In this document: positions 6,086 to 13,383 of the stretch, in pieces
Layout of the letters: each line of letters opens with the position of its first letter
Position numbering within the stretch: position 1 is the stretch's first letter
DNA from: Deltaproteobacteria bacterium
GTDB lineage: Bacteria > Desulfobacterota > Syntrophobacteria > BM002
Direction of reading: 5' to 3'
Assembly (NCBI GenBank): GCA_017861095.1
Contig: JAGFXI010000023.1
Coordinates: forward strand, 1 to 13,383
Length of the DNA stretch: 13,383 nucleotides
Notes under the pieces: generated by a model
What the model saw: only the letters and a program-made list of their open reading frames with translations
What the model was told of the DNA's origin: nothing
Database searches by the model: none
Program-made: the position numbers and the translations under genes

Positions 6086-6895
6086 ATGACACCCATCAGC
6101 ATGAAGCAGCTTCTCGAGTCCGGTGTCCACTTCGGGCACCAAACCCGGCGTTGGAACCCCAAGATGAAACCATACATCTTCGGGGCCCGCAACGGCATCT
6201 ACATCATCGATCTCCAGCAAACGGTGCGCCTGTTCAAGGTGGCCTATCAGTTCATCGTCGACACCGTCGCCGCCGGCGACTCGGTGCTCTTCGTGGGCAC
6301 CAAGAAACAGGCCGTTGACGGCATCACCGAGGAATCCCAGCGCTGCGGCATGTTCCGCATCACCCACCGCTGGCTCGGCGGCATGCTCACCAACTTCCAG
6401 ACCATCAAGAAAAGCATTGATCGGCTCAAGGAACTCAAGGCCATGAAGGAGGACGGAAGCATCAACCGCTTCCCGAAGAAAGAAGTGCTCCGCATGGAGC
6501 GGGAACTCGTGAAGCTGGAGCGGAACCTGGGAGGCATCGCTGACCTCCAGCGCTTGCCCGGCGCCCTCTTCGTGGTGGACCCGCGCCGTGAGAATATCGC
6601 CGTCGCAGAGGCCAACAAGCTCAGGATTCCCATCGTCGCCATCGTGGATACCAACTGCGACCCAGATCCCATCGACTACGTCATTCCGGGTAATGACGAC
6701 GCCATTCGCTCAATCCGCCTCTTCACCTCCAAGATCGCCGACGCCTGTGTGGAGGGCAAGCAGAGGGCGGAGGAACGGTTGCAGGCGCAGGTGGACAAGT
6801 CGGCACCGGCTGCCGATCTTGAGACTGCCATGACGGCAGCCGGTGCCGAGCGCAGCGGACCCGAGGTAGAGATCGTCAACCCCGTCGAGAGCTGA
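6086..6895 (+). CDS. rpsB: 30S ribosomal protein S2
   Basis: This 269-residue S2 is a late-assembling small-subunit protein near the mRNA exit side that helps recruit S1 in many bacteria. The first S2 signature is visible at 11-27 (ESGVHFGHQTRRWNPKM), followed by RNGIYIIDLQQT, THRWLGGMLTNF and the second signature region beginning PGALFVVDPRREN. The start ATG 6086 has GGAGG at 6076-6080 with 5-nt spacing, and it gives the family N-terminus. An in-frame frame back to GTG 5960 has no such support and would translate the hairpin leader. The C-terminal ~40 residues are an Ala/Glu-rich tail, as in many longer S2 proteins. tsf follows after 23 nt, the usual rpsB-tsf pairing. Confidence 0.98.
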   Translation: MTPISMKQLLESGVHFGHQTRRWNPKMKPYIFGARNGIYIIDLQQTVRLFKVAYQFIVDTVAAGDSVLFVGTKKQAVDGITEESQRCGMFRITHRWLGGMLTNFQTIKKSIDRLKELKAMKEDGSINRFPKKEVLRMERELVKLERNLGGIADLQRLPGALFVVDPRRENIAVAEANKLRIPIVAIVDTNCDPDPIDYVIPGNDDAIRSIRLFTSKIADACVEGKQRAEERLQAQVDKSAPAADLETAMTAAGAERSGPEVEIVNPVES

Positions 6896-6905
6896 AAGTA
6901 AAGAG

Positions 6906-6913
6906 AAGGAGGT
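6906..6913 (+). promoter_or_regulatory. Strong ribosome binding site fixing the TTG start of tsf
   Basis: AAGGAGGT is fully complementary to the 16S rRNA 3' end and lies 5 nt before TTG 6919. It shows that the rare TTG is the real initiation codon, because the encoded residues QITPDMVKQLRE fit the EF-Ts N-terminus. Confidence 0.9.
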
Positions 6914-6918
6914 CCACC

Positions 6919-7524
6919 TTGCAGATCACCCCTGATATGGTAAAGCAACTCCGTGAGAAGACCAACGCAGGGATCATGGATTGCAAAGCAGCGCTCCAGG
7001 AATCCAAGGGCGACATGCAGAAGGCCGTCGACCACCTGCGCCAGAAGGGTCTGGTGGTAGCCCAGAAACGGGCAGGCCGGACCATCGCCGAAGGGCAGAT
7101 CCAGTCCTACATTCACGCCGGCGGCAAGATCGGCGTCCTGGTCGAAGTCAACTGCGAAACCGACTTCAGTGCCAAGAGCGCGCCCTTCGGCGAGTTCGTC
7201 AAGAACCTTGCCATGCATATCGCCGCTTCAAGCCCCCTCGCCATTCGCCGAGAGGATCTCAAGCCGGAGGCAGTCGAGCGGGAGCGCCAGATCTACCGCG
7301 CTCAGGCCCTCGACTCCGGGAAGCCCGAGAAGATCGTCGAGAAGATCATTGAAGGCAAACTCAACAAGTTCTATGCGGAGGTGTGCCTCCTCGAGCAGGC
7401 CTACGTCCGTGACACCGACATAACCATCGAGGACCTCCTCAACCAGCTCCGGATGCAGACCGGCGAGAACGTTCAGATCCGCCGTTTTGTCCGGTTCCAG
7501 CTCGGGGAAGAACTGGAAGGGTGA
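6919..7524 (+). CDS. tsf: Translation elongation factor Ts
   Basis: EF-Ts is the guanine-nucleotide exchange factor that releases GDP from EF-Tu. The protein has 201 residues, the short form (compare 283 in Escherichia coli), similar to Thermus and many deltaproteobacterial versions that lack most of the coiled-coil and subdomain insertions. The N-terminal UBA-like domain covers about residues 1-50 (REKTNAGIMDCKAAL at 12-26). The core motif EVNCETDF (76-83), which contacts EF-Tu, is intact. It is followed by SAK where VAR or VAK is common. Translation starts at TTG, supported by a perfect Shine-Dalgarno. The gene lies 23 nt after rpsB and 24 nt before pyrH, so all three are probably in one transcript. 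Confidence 0.97.
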   Translation: MQITPDMVKQLREKTNAGIMDCKAALQESKGDMQKAVDHLRQKGLVVAQKRAGRTIAEGQIQSYIHAGGKIGVLVEVNCETDFSAKSAPFGEFVKNLAMHIAASSPLAIRREDLKPEAVERERQIYRAQALDSGKPEKIVEKIIEGKLNKFYAEVCLLEQAYVRDTDITIEDLLNQLRMQTGENVQIRRFVRFQLGEELEG

Positions 7525-7548
7525 GTCAAGCACGGTGAGCCGCAGGCC

Positions 7549-8277
7549 ATGACCCAACCCAAGTATAAGCGCATCCTCCTCAAGCTGAGCGGTGAGGCCC
7601 TCATGGGCGATGCGGCCTATGGGATCAGTCCCCAGGTAACGGCCAGAATCGCCGAAGAGATCCGGGAGTTGGATCTCCTCGGCGTCCAGGTTGCCGTGGT
7701 CATCGGCGGCGGCAACATCTTCCGGGGAGTGGCCGCCACCGCTCACGGCATGGAGCGCAGCTCGGCAGACAACATGGGCATGCTGGCCACGGTCATCAAT
7801 GCCATTGCACTTCAGGATGCCCTCGAGCGCACGGGAGGGCAGACCCGGCTCCAGTCGGCCATTACCATGCGCCAGGTGGCGGAACCATTCATTCGCCGCC
7901 GGGCCATTCGCCATTTAGAGAAGGGGCGGGTCGTCATCTTCGCCGCGGGGACGGGCAATCCCTACTTCACCACCGACACCGCCGCCGCCCTTCGAGCCAT
8001 GGAGATCCATGCCGACGTGCTGCTAAAGGCGACCAAGGTGGACGGCGTCTACCCTGCCGATCCGATGACTCATCCGGGCATCAAGAAGTTCGACCGCCTC
8101 ACCTACCTGGAGGTTCTCCAGAAACAGCTCAAGGTGATGGACGCGACCGCCATTTCGCTCGCCATGGACAACAACATGCCCATCATCATCTTCAACCTCA
8201 TGGGGCAGGGCAACATCAAGCGGGCCGTCATGGGTGAACCCGTGGGTACCCTTGTAGAAGGAGAGGCTCATGAGTGA
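7549..8277 (+). CDS. pyrH: Uridylate kinase (UMP kinase)
   Basis: This 242-residue amino-acid-kinase-fold enzyme phosphorylates UMP to UDP with ATP and is a GTP-activated, UTP-inhibited hexamer in known bacteria. Visible motifs are LLKLSGEAL near the N-terminus, the glycine-rich GGGNIFRG (53-60), SADNMGMLAT (72-81), GTGNPYFTTDTAA (134-146) and KATKVDGVYPADP (160-172). The Shine-Dalgarno before ATG 7549 is weak. The start fits the family and directly precedes the kinase core. It sits 24 nt after tsf and overlaps frr by 8 nt, which indicates translational coupling. Length and motifs are normal for the family. Confidence 0.98.
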   Translation: MTQPKYKRILLKLSGEALMGDAAYGISPQVTARIAEEIRELDLLGVQVAVVIGGGNIFRGVAATAHGMERSSADNMGMLATVINAIALQDALERTGGQTRLQSAITMRQVAEPFIRRRAIRHLEKGRVVIFAAGTGNPYFTTDTAAALRAMEIHADVLLKATKVDGVYPADPMTHPGIKKFDRLTYLEVLQKQLKVMDATAISLAMDNNMPIIIFNLMGQGNIKRAVMGEPVGTLVEGEAHE

Positions 8278-8836
8278 GATGGTCGAGGAAACCTTCGCAG
8301 AGATGAAGGAGCGGATGACCAAAGCCATCGAAGCCGTGAAACGGGACTACAATCGGCTGCGTACCGGGAGGGCGTCGCCATCACTGCTCGACGGGATTAG
8401 GGTCACGTACTACGGCACACCGACTCCCCTGAATCAGATGGCCTCCCTAGCGGTACCCGAACCTCGCCTAATCGTGGTCCAGCCGTGGGACAAGACTGCG
8501 CTGGGCGACATCGAAAAGGCGATCCTGAAATCCGATCTCGGGCTTACCCCGATGAACGACGGCAAGGTTATCCGGATCGCCATCCCCGCCCTCACCGAGG
8601 AACGGCGACGGGATCTTGTGAAGGTGGCCCGGAAGATGGCAGAGGAGGCCAAGGTGGCTATCCGCAACATCCGGCGGGACGCCAATGAGATGCTGAAGGA
8701 TCTCAAGCAAGAGAAGGAGATCACCGAGGACGAGCTCTTCCGAGCCCAGGAGGAGGTTCAAGAGCGAACCGATAGGTTCATCTCCCAGGTGGACGACCTC
8801 TGCGCCGCCAAGGAAAAGGAGATCCTCGAGATCTGA
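8270..8836 (+). CDS. frr: Ribosome recycling factor
   Basis: RRF (188 residues, against about 185 in the family) splits post-termination ribosomes together with EF-G. Domain I helices carry the invariant R31-TGRA-35. Domain II lies roughly at 31-105 with YYGTPTPLNQMA (47-58), VQPWDK (70-75) and NDGKVIRIAIP (96-106). The C-terminal long helix is rich in Lys/Glu. ATG 8270 is chosen over ATG 8279 because AAGGAG (8258-8263) lies 6 nt before it. Its start lies inside the last codons of pyrH. uppS follows after about 30 nt. Confidence 0.98.
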   Translation: MSEMVEETFAEMKERMTKAIEAVKRDYNRLRTGRASPSLLDGIRVTYYGTPTPLNQMASLAVPEPRLIVVQPWDKTALGDIEKAILKSDLGLTPMNDGKVIRIAIPALTEERRRDLVKVARKMAEEAKVAIRNIRRDANEMLKDLKQEKEITEDELFRAQEEVQERTDRFISQVDDLCAAKEKEILEI

Positions 8837-8867
8837 CGTTTCCAACACGGTGGTAATCTCTGCGCCC

Positions 8868-9608
8868 ATGGCCACGCCCACCCTGACAAAGCTTCCCCGG
8901 CACCTCGCCATCATCATGGACGGCAATGGTCGCTGGGCTCAAGAGCGCAACCTCAGCCGCATCGAAGGGCACCGAGCCGGGGCCGAATCGGTGCGCACTA
9001 TCGTTCGCTGCTGCCGGCGAATCGGCATCCCCATCCTTACGCTCTATGCCTTCTCCAAGGAGAACTGGCAGCGTCCCAAGCGCGAGGTGAATGCCCTCTG
9101 GCGCCTCCTCGCCAGATATCTCCAGTCCGAGCTCAACGAAATGCTCGGGAACGGCATCCGCCTCAACACCCTGGGAGACATCAACGAACTGCCCTCAAGT
9201 GTGGGCGATCTCCTCTACAAGACCATGGCGAAGACCTCCGGCAACCGGGAAATGATCCTCAACCTGGCCCTGAACTATAGCGGACGGAGCGAGATCGTCC
9301 GAGCCGCCCGGCATCTCGCCGAGGCCTGCGTTGCCGGCGCGATGAGACCCGAGGACGTGGACGAAGCCGCCTTCGCTCGGCACCTCTTTACCGCGGGCAT
9401 GGCCGATCCGGATCTCCTGATCCGTACCAGTGGTGAGGAACGAATCAGCAACTTCCTTCTCTGGCAGATCGCCTACACCGAGCTCTATCTCAGCCCGGTG
9501 TACTGGCCGGACTTCCGAGAGCCGCAACTCATGGAGGCGCTCGCCGACTATCAGCGGCGAGAGCGCCGCTTCGGTAAGATCAGTGAGCAACTGGTAAAGG
9601 AGGCATAG
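8868..9608 (+). CDS. uppS: Undecaprenyl diphosphate synthase (cis-prenyltransferase)
   Basis: This 246-residue cytosolic, membrane-associated enzyme extends farnesyl-PP with isopentenyl-PP to the C55 lipid carrier used for peptidoglycan and surface glycans. Motifs are IIMDGNGRWA with catalytic D18, GHRAGAE, TLYAFSKENW, and the diphosphate-binding block RTSGE (186-190), R192-ISNFLLWQ-200, followed by AYTELY. ATG 8868 is preferred because it puts the DGNGRW motif at the usual distance from the N-terminus. A GTG at 8850 would add six residues, and neither start has a good Shine-Dalgarno. The gene follows frr closely. Its stop TAG (9606-9608) directly abuts the ATG of the TRAP binding-protein gene. 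Confidence 0.97.
   Translation: MATPTLTKLPRHLAIIMDGNGRWAQERNLSRIEGHRAGAESVRTIVRCCRRIGIPILTLYAFSKENWQRPKREVNALWRLLARYLQSELNEMLGNGIRLNTLGDINELPSSVGDLLYKTMAKTSGNREMILNLALNYSGRSEIVRAARHLAEACVAGAMRPEDVDEAAFARHLFTAGMADPDLLIRTSGEERISNFLLWQIAYTELYLSPVYWPDFREPQLMEALADYQRRERRFGKISEQLVKEA
9596..9603 (+). promoter_or_regulatory. Ribosome binding site of dctP inside the uppS end
   Basis: AAAGGAGG lies within the last codons of uppS, 5 nt before the dctP ATG at 9609. With no gap between uppS stop and dctP start, terminating ribosomes can reinitiate directly. This supports co-transcription of the transporter with the upstream housekeeping genes. Confidence 0.85.
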
Positions 9609-10583
9609 ATGAAGCGCATTGTGGCAGCGGGGCTGACCATCTGCTGTCTGGTCCTCTGGCTCCAGACCGGCGAGGCAGCCACCCGGACGTTGAAGCTCGC
9701 CCATGCGGTGAGCGTAACCGCGCCGTACCATATCGGCGCTGAAAAGTTCGCCCAGCTTCTTACCCAGTACACGGGGAACCGCTTCGAGGTTCGCATCTTC
9801 CCCAACCAACAGCTCGGCAGTGAACGTTCCCTGGTGGAGCAACTCCAGATCGGCAGCATCGACCTCGTGGTGACCTCGACCGGTCCACTCGGAGGCTTTG
9901 TTCCCAAGATGCTGGTGGTCGACCTCCCCTTCCTCTTCCGTGACACCAAACACGTGGACCAGGTCTTCGAGGGCCCCATCGGCCAAGGCCTTCTTGTTGA
10001 GCTCGAGCCCGCGGGGATCAAGGGTCTCGCCTTCTGGGAGAACGGCTTCCGCAACCTCACCAACAACCGCCGCCCGGTGGACAAGCCGGAGGATTGCCGC
10101 GGCCTCATCATCCGCACTATGGAGAATGAGGTCCACCTCGAATCATTCAGGCTCCTCGGCGCCAATCCCACGCCCATGGCTTGGGGTGAGGCTCTGACCG
10201 CCCTCAAGCAGGGAACCATCGACGGCCAGGAAAACCCCATCAATATCATCTACAGCCACGGCCTCTATGACTTCCAGAAGTATCTGGCTCTTACGGCTCA
10301 CTTCTACTCGCCCGCCCTCCTCCTCGTGAATCTCAAGACCTTCGAGAGCCTGCCGCCGGCAGACAAGCAGGCCTTCTTGAAGGCCGCCCAGGAGGCCGGG
10401 CGGTTCGAGAAGGAGTACATCCGGAAGAACGAGGCCGAGACCCTGCAGAAACTTGAGGCCCAGGGCATGCAGGTGACTCGACCGGATCGCGCCCTTTTCC
10501 GGAAGGCCATGGCGCCCGTCTATGAGAAGTACCAACCCCGATTCAGCCAGACCCTGATTCAGGGAATCCTGGACACCAATTGA
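9609..10583 (+). CDS. dctP: TRAP transporter solute-binding protein, DctP family
   Basis: This 324-residue periplasmic receptor captures an organic-acid-type ligand and delivers it to the DctQM permease. A Sec signal peptide is visible: MKR, a hydrophobic stretch to about residue 20, and cleavage near GEA-A (about 23/24). There is no lipobox. Family marks include LKLAHAVS after the signal, NQQLGSERSLVEQLQIG, and DLPFLFRD. The ligand-clamping arginine is R169 in GLIIR169. Further marks are the GANPTPMAWGEALTALKQG region and DGQENP (205-210). Known family ligands are C4-dicarboxylates, keto acids, sugar acids and others. The sequence alone does not tell which applies. The gene abuts uppS and is 98 nt from dctQ, so the binding protein may be made in excess of the membrane parts. 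Confidence 0.95.
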   Translation: MKRIVAAGLTICCLVLWLQTGEAATRTLKLAHAVSVTAPYHIGAEKFAQLLTQYTGNRFEVRIFPNQQLGSERSLVEQLQIGSIDLVVTSTGPLGGFVPKMLVVDLPFLFRDTKHVDQVFEGPIGQGLLVELEPAGIKGLAFWENGFRNLTNNRRPVDKPEDCRGLIIRTMENEVHLESFRLLGANPTPMAWGEALTALKQGTIDGQENPINIIYSHGLYDFQKYLALTAHFYSPALLLVNLKTFESLPPADKQAFLKAAQEAGRFEKEYIRKNEAETLQKLEAQGMQVTRPDRALFRKAMAPVYEKYQPRFSQTLIQGILDTN

Positions 10584-10681
10584 GGCAATGAGCATAGTGC
10601 TATGACCTTGCTCCTCCCGCGAGATGAGAGGCGCAAGCTCTTTGTCGGGCCTCGTTGCGGGGCGAGGGGGGAAATCTACCC
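10584..10681 (+). other. Intergenic spacer between dctP and dctQ with small hairpins
   Basis: The spacer holds a compact palindrome, CATAG-TG-CTATG (10593-10604), and a weak hairpin AGAG(G)C-GCAA-GCTCT (10627-10641) with a GCAA tetraloop followed by only two T. Neither is a convincing intrinsic terminator. They could act as mRNA-stability or processing elements between the binding protein and permease genes. Confidence 0.3.
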
Positions 10682-11167
10682 GTGCTCACTCGACTGGGTA
10701 ACTTGATGAACCGCACCGCTGAGGTGGTTTGCTCCGGCATGGTCCTCACCATGACGCTGGTCGTGGCCACCCAGGTGATCTGCCGCTACCTCCTCGGGGC
10801 CTCGCTTACCTGGTCGGAAGAGGCCTCGCGGTATCTCATGATCTGGATCACCTTTCTCGGTGGCAGCACGGCCTTCAAGCGCGGCATGCACACCGGATTC
10901 GACGCCGTGGTAAGGGCGCTCTCCCCGGAGGCGAGGTGGGCGGCACGGCTGGTAACACTCCTCGCCATCGTCACCTTCCTGGTCATTGTGGGCCTCAAGG
11001 GCATGGAGCTTGCCCTCTTCAACATGGCCCAGCGGTCGCCGGCCATGAGGCTCCCCATGGGTACCGTGTACCTGGCGATCCCCACCGGGTGCCTTCTCAT
11101 GCTGGTGTACGCCGCCGACCAGCTCGTCCACCTCGTGAGGAAACCCTCCGACGGGAGGGGCCCGTGA
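10682..11167 (+). CDS. dctQ: TRAP transporter small permease, DctQ family
   Basis: The 161-residue integral membrane protein is the small subunit that pairs with DctM. Four hydrophobic segments lie at about 14-36, 48-66, 84-104 and 127-147. The characteristic loop between helices 1 and 2 is Q31-VICRYLLGASLTWSEEASRY-51, followed by WITFLGGSTAFKRGMHTGFD. GTG 10682 is preferred because GAGGGGGG lies at 10664-10671, about 10 nt upstream. An in-frame TTG at 10655 and an ATG at 10706 are alternatives. Its TGA overlaps the dctM GTG by 4 nt (GTGA), typical of coupled translation of the two permease subunits. Confidence 0.93.
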   Translation: MLTRLGNLMNRTAEVVCSGMVLTMTLVVATQVICRYLLGASLTWSEEASRYLMIWITFLGGSTAFKRGMHTGFDAVVRALSPEARWAARLVTLLAIVTFLVIVGLKGMELALFNMAQRSPAMRLPMGTVYLAIPTGCLLMLVYAADQLVHLVRKPSDGRGP

Positions 11168-12450
11168 TTACCATCGGCCTCACCTTCGTCGCTCTCCTCG
11201 TCCTCGGCGCCCCGGTCGCCTTCTGCATCGGGATCAGCGCCCTGGCCGGCCTCCTCGACCAGGGCGGCACGCCGCTTCTTCTCATCCCCCACATGATGTT
11301 CCAGGGGACCGACTCCTTCCCCCTCCTCGCCGTGCCCTTCTTCATCCTGGCCGGCGCCCTCATGAATGCGGGCGGCATCACCCGGCGCCTCGTGGAGTTC
11401 GTTAACCTCCTCGTGGGTCATATCCGGGGCGGCCTCGCGCTCGTGACTGTCGTGGCGAGCATGATCTTCGCCGGAATCACCGGGGCCGCCGTGGCAGAGG
11501 CCTCGGCCATCGGCTCCGTGCTCATCCCGGCCATGCGCGAAGAGGGTTACGAGATCGAATTCACCGCCGCCGTTGTCGCCGCCTCCTCCACCCTGGGGCC
11601 CATCATTCCGCCAAGCATCCCCATGATCATTTATGGGGTCGCCGCCGAGCAGTCCATCGCCGCCCTCTTTCTCGCGGGGGTGATCCCGGGCCTCCTCATC
11701 GGCCTCGGCTTCATGGGGGTGGTTTTGCGGAAGAGCGGCAGACCGGGGGTCTCGTTTCCGAGGCCCTCCCCCTGGCAGGGCTGGCGCCGGCTCGCCCGGG
11801 GACTCAAGGACGCGATCCTTGCCCTTCTCATGCCCGGTATCATTCTCGGCGGGATCTTCACCGGGATCTGCACTGCCACCGAGGCGGCGGCCTTGGCGGT
11901 CCTCTATGCCGTCGTGGTCGGCCGCTTCGTGTACGGCGAACTCCGCTGGGGCCATCTCCCGCGGCTCCTCGCCGAAAGCGCCGTCATCACCGCCATCATC
12001 ATGTTCATCATCGCCAACGCCGCCGTTTTCGGCTGGCTCATGGCGGCGCTCCAGATGCCCCAGAAGGTGACGGCCTTCTTCACCGCCATCACGAGCGAGC
12101 CCTGGCTCATCCTCCTCATGATAAATCTCTTCCTGCTCTTCCTCGGCACCTTCATGGAGACCACCGCCATCCTTATCATCCTGACCCCGGTTCTCCTTCC
12201 CCTCGTCAAGCAGCTCGGCGTGGATCCCGTCCACTTCGGCGCCATCATGGTCCTGAACGTCGTCCTCGGCCTCACCACGCCGCCGCTCGGCGTCAGCCTC
12301 TTCATCTGCTGCGGCATAGCCGGTATCTCCCTCGACCGGATCAGCCGGGCCATGGTGCCCTTCTGGGTGGCCGCCATCCTCGTCCTCCTCCTCGTTACAT
12401 ACCTCCCGCCCATCTCCCTCTGGATCCCCCATTTCTTCCTGAGACGCTGA
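11164..12450 (+). CDS. dctM: TRAP transporter large permease, DctM family
   Basis: The 428-residue, about 12-helix permease carries out Na+- or H+-driven uptake of the ligand delivered by DctP. It belongs to the ion transporter superfamily. Conserved blocks visible are AVPFFILAGALMNAGGITRR (56-75), FAGITGAAVAEASAIGSVLI (102-121) and the discontinuous-helix motif LGPIIPPSIPMIIYG (144-158). The later repeat shows TGICTATEAAALAVLYA and LGLTTPPLGVSLF. The start is GTG 11164 with GGGAGG at 11153-11158, 5 nt upstream, and it overlaps the dctQ stop. The reading frame extends further upstream inside dctQ (to ATG 10729), but that part is an out-of-frame shadow of dctQ. Length is normal for the family. 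Confidence 0.96.
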   Translation: MITIGLTFVALLVLGAPVAFCIGISALAGLLDQGGTPLLLIPHMMFQGTDSFPLLAVPFFILAGALMNAGGITRRLVEFVNLLVGHIRGGLALVTVVASMIFAGITGAAVAEASAIGSVLIPAMREEGYEIEFTAAVVAASSTLGPIIPPSIPMIIYGVAAEQSIAALFLAGVIPGLLIGLGFMGVVLRKSGRPGVSFPRPSPWQGWRRLARGLKDAILALLMPGIILGGIFTGICTATEAAALAVLYAVVVGRFVYGELRWGHLPRLLAESAVITAIIMFIIANAAVFGWLMAALQMPQKVTAFFTAITSEPWLILLMINLFLLFLGTFMETTAILIILTPVLLPLVKQLGVDPVHFGAIMVLNVVLGLTTPPLGVSLFICCGIAGISLDRISRAMVPFWVAAILVLLLVTYLPPISLWIPHFFLRR

Positions 12451-12568
12451 GGAGGGTACCGAGGATTGATCCAGGGCTTGGTGCGACCACACAAGACACT
12501 TGATGCCGGTGAGATTTCATACTATGGTGAGAGCCTTGCGCCGAATCAAGCCACCCCGAGAGAGAGGA

Positions 12569-13383
12569 ATGGCAAACACCTCCCAGGATCGCCCCCACCT
12601 CCAGCGCTGGGTCACTGCAGCGGTGGCTCTGCCGCTCCTCGTGGCCCTCGTCGCCGTCGGACCGGACTGGCTCGTCACCATTCTGGTCGTGGTCGTTACG
12701 ACCCTTGGGCTCCTGGAGCTCGCCCGGCTGCTCCTTCCTGAAGCCCCCGTCGGGGTCCGGCTCCTTCTCGCCAGCGGCGGTATTCTGCTCCCTCTTGCCA
12801 CCTACTGGCTCGGCCCGACCGGCTTGACCGGAGCAGCCGTTGCCTTCCTCTTCCTTAGCATTCTCCCCTTTCTCTTCCACGCCTCCATGGATCGGGAGAT
12901 CCTGAGATCCCTGGGTGCCATGGCCTTCGCCCAGCTCTACGTCCCGTTCGCATTTTCTCATCTTCTCCTCATCCTCCGGCTTCCCAGCGGACGCCGCTGG
13001 ATTTTCCTGGTCCTCGCCGTCATCTTCGCCGGCGACACCGGTGCCTTTTACAGCGGGCGCCGTTGGGGGCGCCACCGCCTCGCTCCGGTCCTCAGCCCCA
13101 AGAAGACCGTCGAGGGCGCCGTCGGCGGCCTTATGGCCTCGCTGGCCATGACGGTTCTCGCCGGCAAGCTCCTCAACCCGGCTCCCCTCAAGGTGGTCGC
13201 TCTCCTCTTCCTCGGCCTGGGTCTCGCCCTGGTCGGTCAGCTCGGTGACCTCATGGAGTCCATGATCAAGCGGGCGAGTCGAGTGAAGGATGCCGGGGCT
13301 CTGCTGCCCGGGCACGGCGGGATGCTTGATCGACTGGACAGCCTCCTCTTCGCCTTTCCCCTTACCTATTACGTCGCCTTTTT
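12569..13383 (+). CDS. cdsA: Phosphatidate cytidylyltransferase (CDP-diglyceride synthase), partial at right edge
   Basis: CdsA makes CDP-diacylglycerol from phosphatidate and CTP at the inner membrane, the branch point of phospholipid synthesis. About 271 residues are present, with several hydrophobic helices, AVIFAGDTGAFYSGRRWG, SPKKTVEGAVGG, and a full CdsA signature near the end (S-M-I-K-R ... K-D-A-G ... P-G-H-G-G-M-L-D-R-L-D). The frame is still open at the window edge, so only the last few residues are probably missing. ATG 12569 gives the usual N-terminus and has a purine-rich GAGAGAGAGGA just before it, though spacing is tight. In-frame ATG 12524 and 12503 are alternatives that would add a basic extension. 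The 118-nt gap after dctM shows only poorly spaced promoter-like hexamers, so co-transcription with dctM or a weak internal promoter are both open. Confidence 0.95.
   Translation, partial: MANTSQDRPHLQRWVTAAVALPLLVALVAVGPDWLVTILVVVVTTLGLLELARLLLPEAPVGVRLLLASGGILLPLATYWLGPTGLTGAAVAFLFLSILPFLFHASMDREILRSLGAMAFAQLYVPFAFSHLLLILRLPSGRRWIFLVLAVIFAGDTGAFYSGRRWGRHRLAPVLSPKKTVEGAVGGLMASLAMTVLAGKLLNPAPLKVVALLFLGLGLALVGQLGDLMESMIKRASRVKDAGALLPGHGGMLDRLDSLLFAFPLTYYVAF

Noticed and set aside
10729..11163. Upstream extension of the DctM reading frame
   Set aside because: It overlaps dctQ in another frame and encodes His/Arg/Gly-rich shadow sequence. GTG 11164 has its own ribosome binding site and the expected DctM N-terminus.
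10786..12492. Very long open frame on the - strand (568 codons) opposite dctQ/dctM
   Set aside because: It is the antisense shadow of GC-rich membrane-protein codons. It is highly charged and low-complexity, has no ribosome binding site, and overlaps well-supported genes fully. Similar long antisense frames opposite secA, argJ, dctP and cdsA were rejected for the same reason.
12500..12525. Promoter-like TTGATG / TACTAT before cdsA
   Set aside because: The spacer is only 14 bp, too short for sigma-70, and the -10 match is 4 of 6. It is not convincing enough to annotate.

Overview
The window is a GC-rich, gene-dense bacterial segment with every supported gene on the + strand. The short ArgA-type N-acetyltransferase next to secA and argJ, followed by rpsB-tsf-pyrH-frr-uppS-cdsA and a DctPQM-type TRAP transporter, suggests a deltaproteobacterium-like lineage (Desulfobacterota, NC10/Methylomirabilota or a relative). 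I cannot fix the phylum from sequence reading alone. The PPXD-region insertion in SecA is a further lineage marker.

Layout. Positions 1-243 are apparently non-coding: a short REP-like palindrome, then a near-consensus sigma-70 promoter whose -35 box sits inside a small inverted repeat. This promoter leads into a short N-acetylglutamate-synthase-like GNAT gene (244-708) and secA (746-3586). The 312-bp gap after secA is almost filled by a non-autonomous, MITE-like inverted-repeat element (3604-3876). Its right end supplies a strong Shine-Dalgarno and a 31-codon reading frame that stops 4 nt before argJ (3899-5110). A lone WbqC-family gene (5197-5901) follows, bracketed by near-identical 12-bp direct repeats.

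From about 5919 a new transcription unit seems to begin: a candidate promoter, a leader with two hairpins, then rpsB (6086), tsf (6919, TTG start), pyrH (7549), frr (8270, overlapping pyrH) and uppS (8868). This is the classical translation / UMP kinase / ribosome recycling / undecaprenyl-PP cluster. In most bacteria cdsA follows uppS directly. Here a complete tripartite TRAP transporter, dctP-dctQ-dctM (9609-12450), lies between uppS and cdsA, and cdsA (from 12569) runs off the right edge just past its signature motif. dctP starts on the base after the uppS stop codon, so the transporter looks built into the operon rather than only nearby.

Functionally, two arginine-biosynthesis acetyl-transfer enzymes (ArgA-like, ArgJ) flank the essential secretion ATPase. 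The second half couples ribosome biogenesis to pyrimidine, isoprenoid-carrier and phospholipid precursor synthesis, with an embedded organic-acid-type importer. Most genes are ordinary housekeeping genes. The points worth a second look are the MITE-like element with its small ORF, the TRAP transporter inside the uppS-cdsA operon, the promoter/operator at 163-190, and the repeat-flanked WbqC orphan. I found no CRISPR array, tRNA, rRNA or intact transposase.
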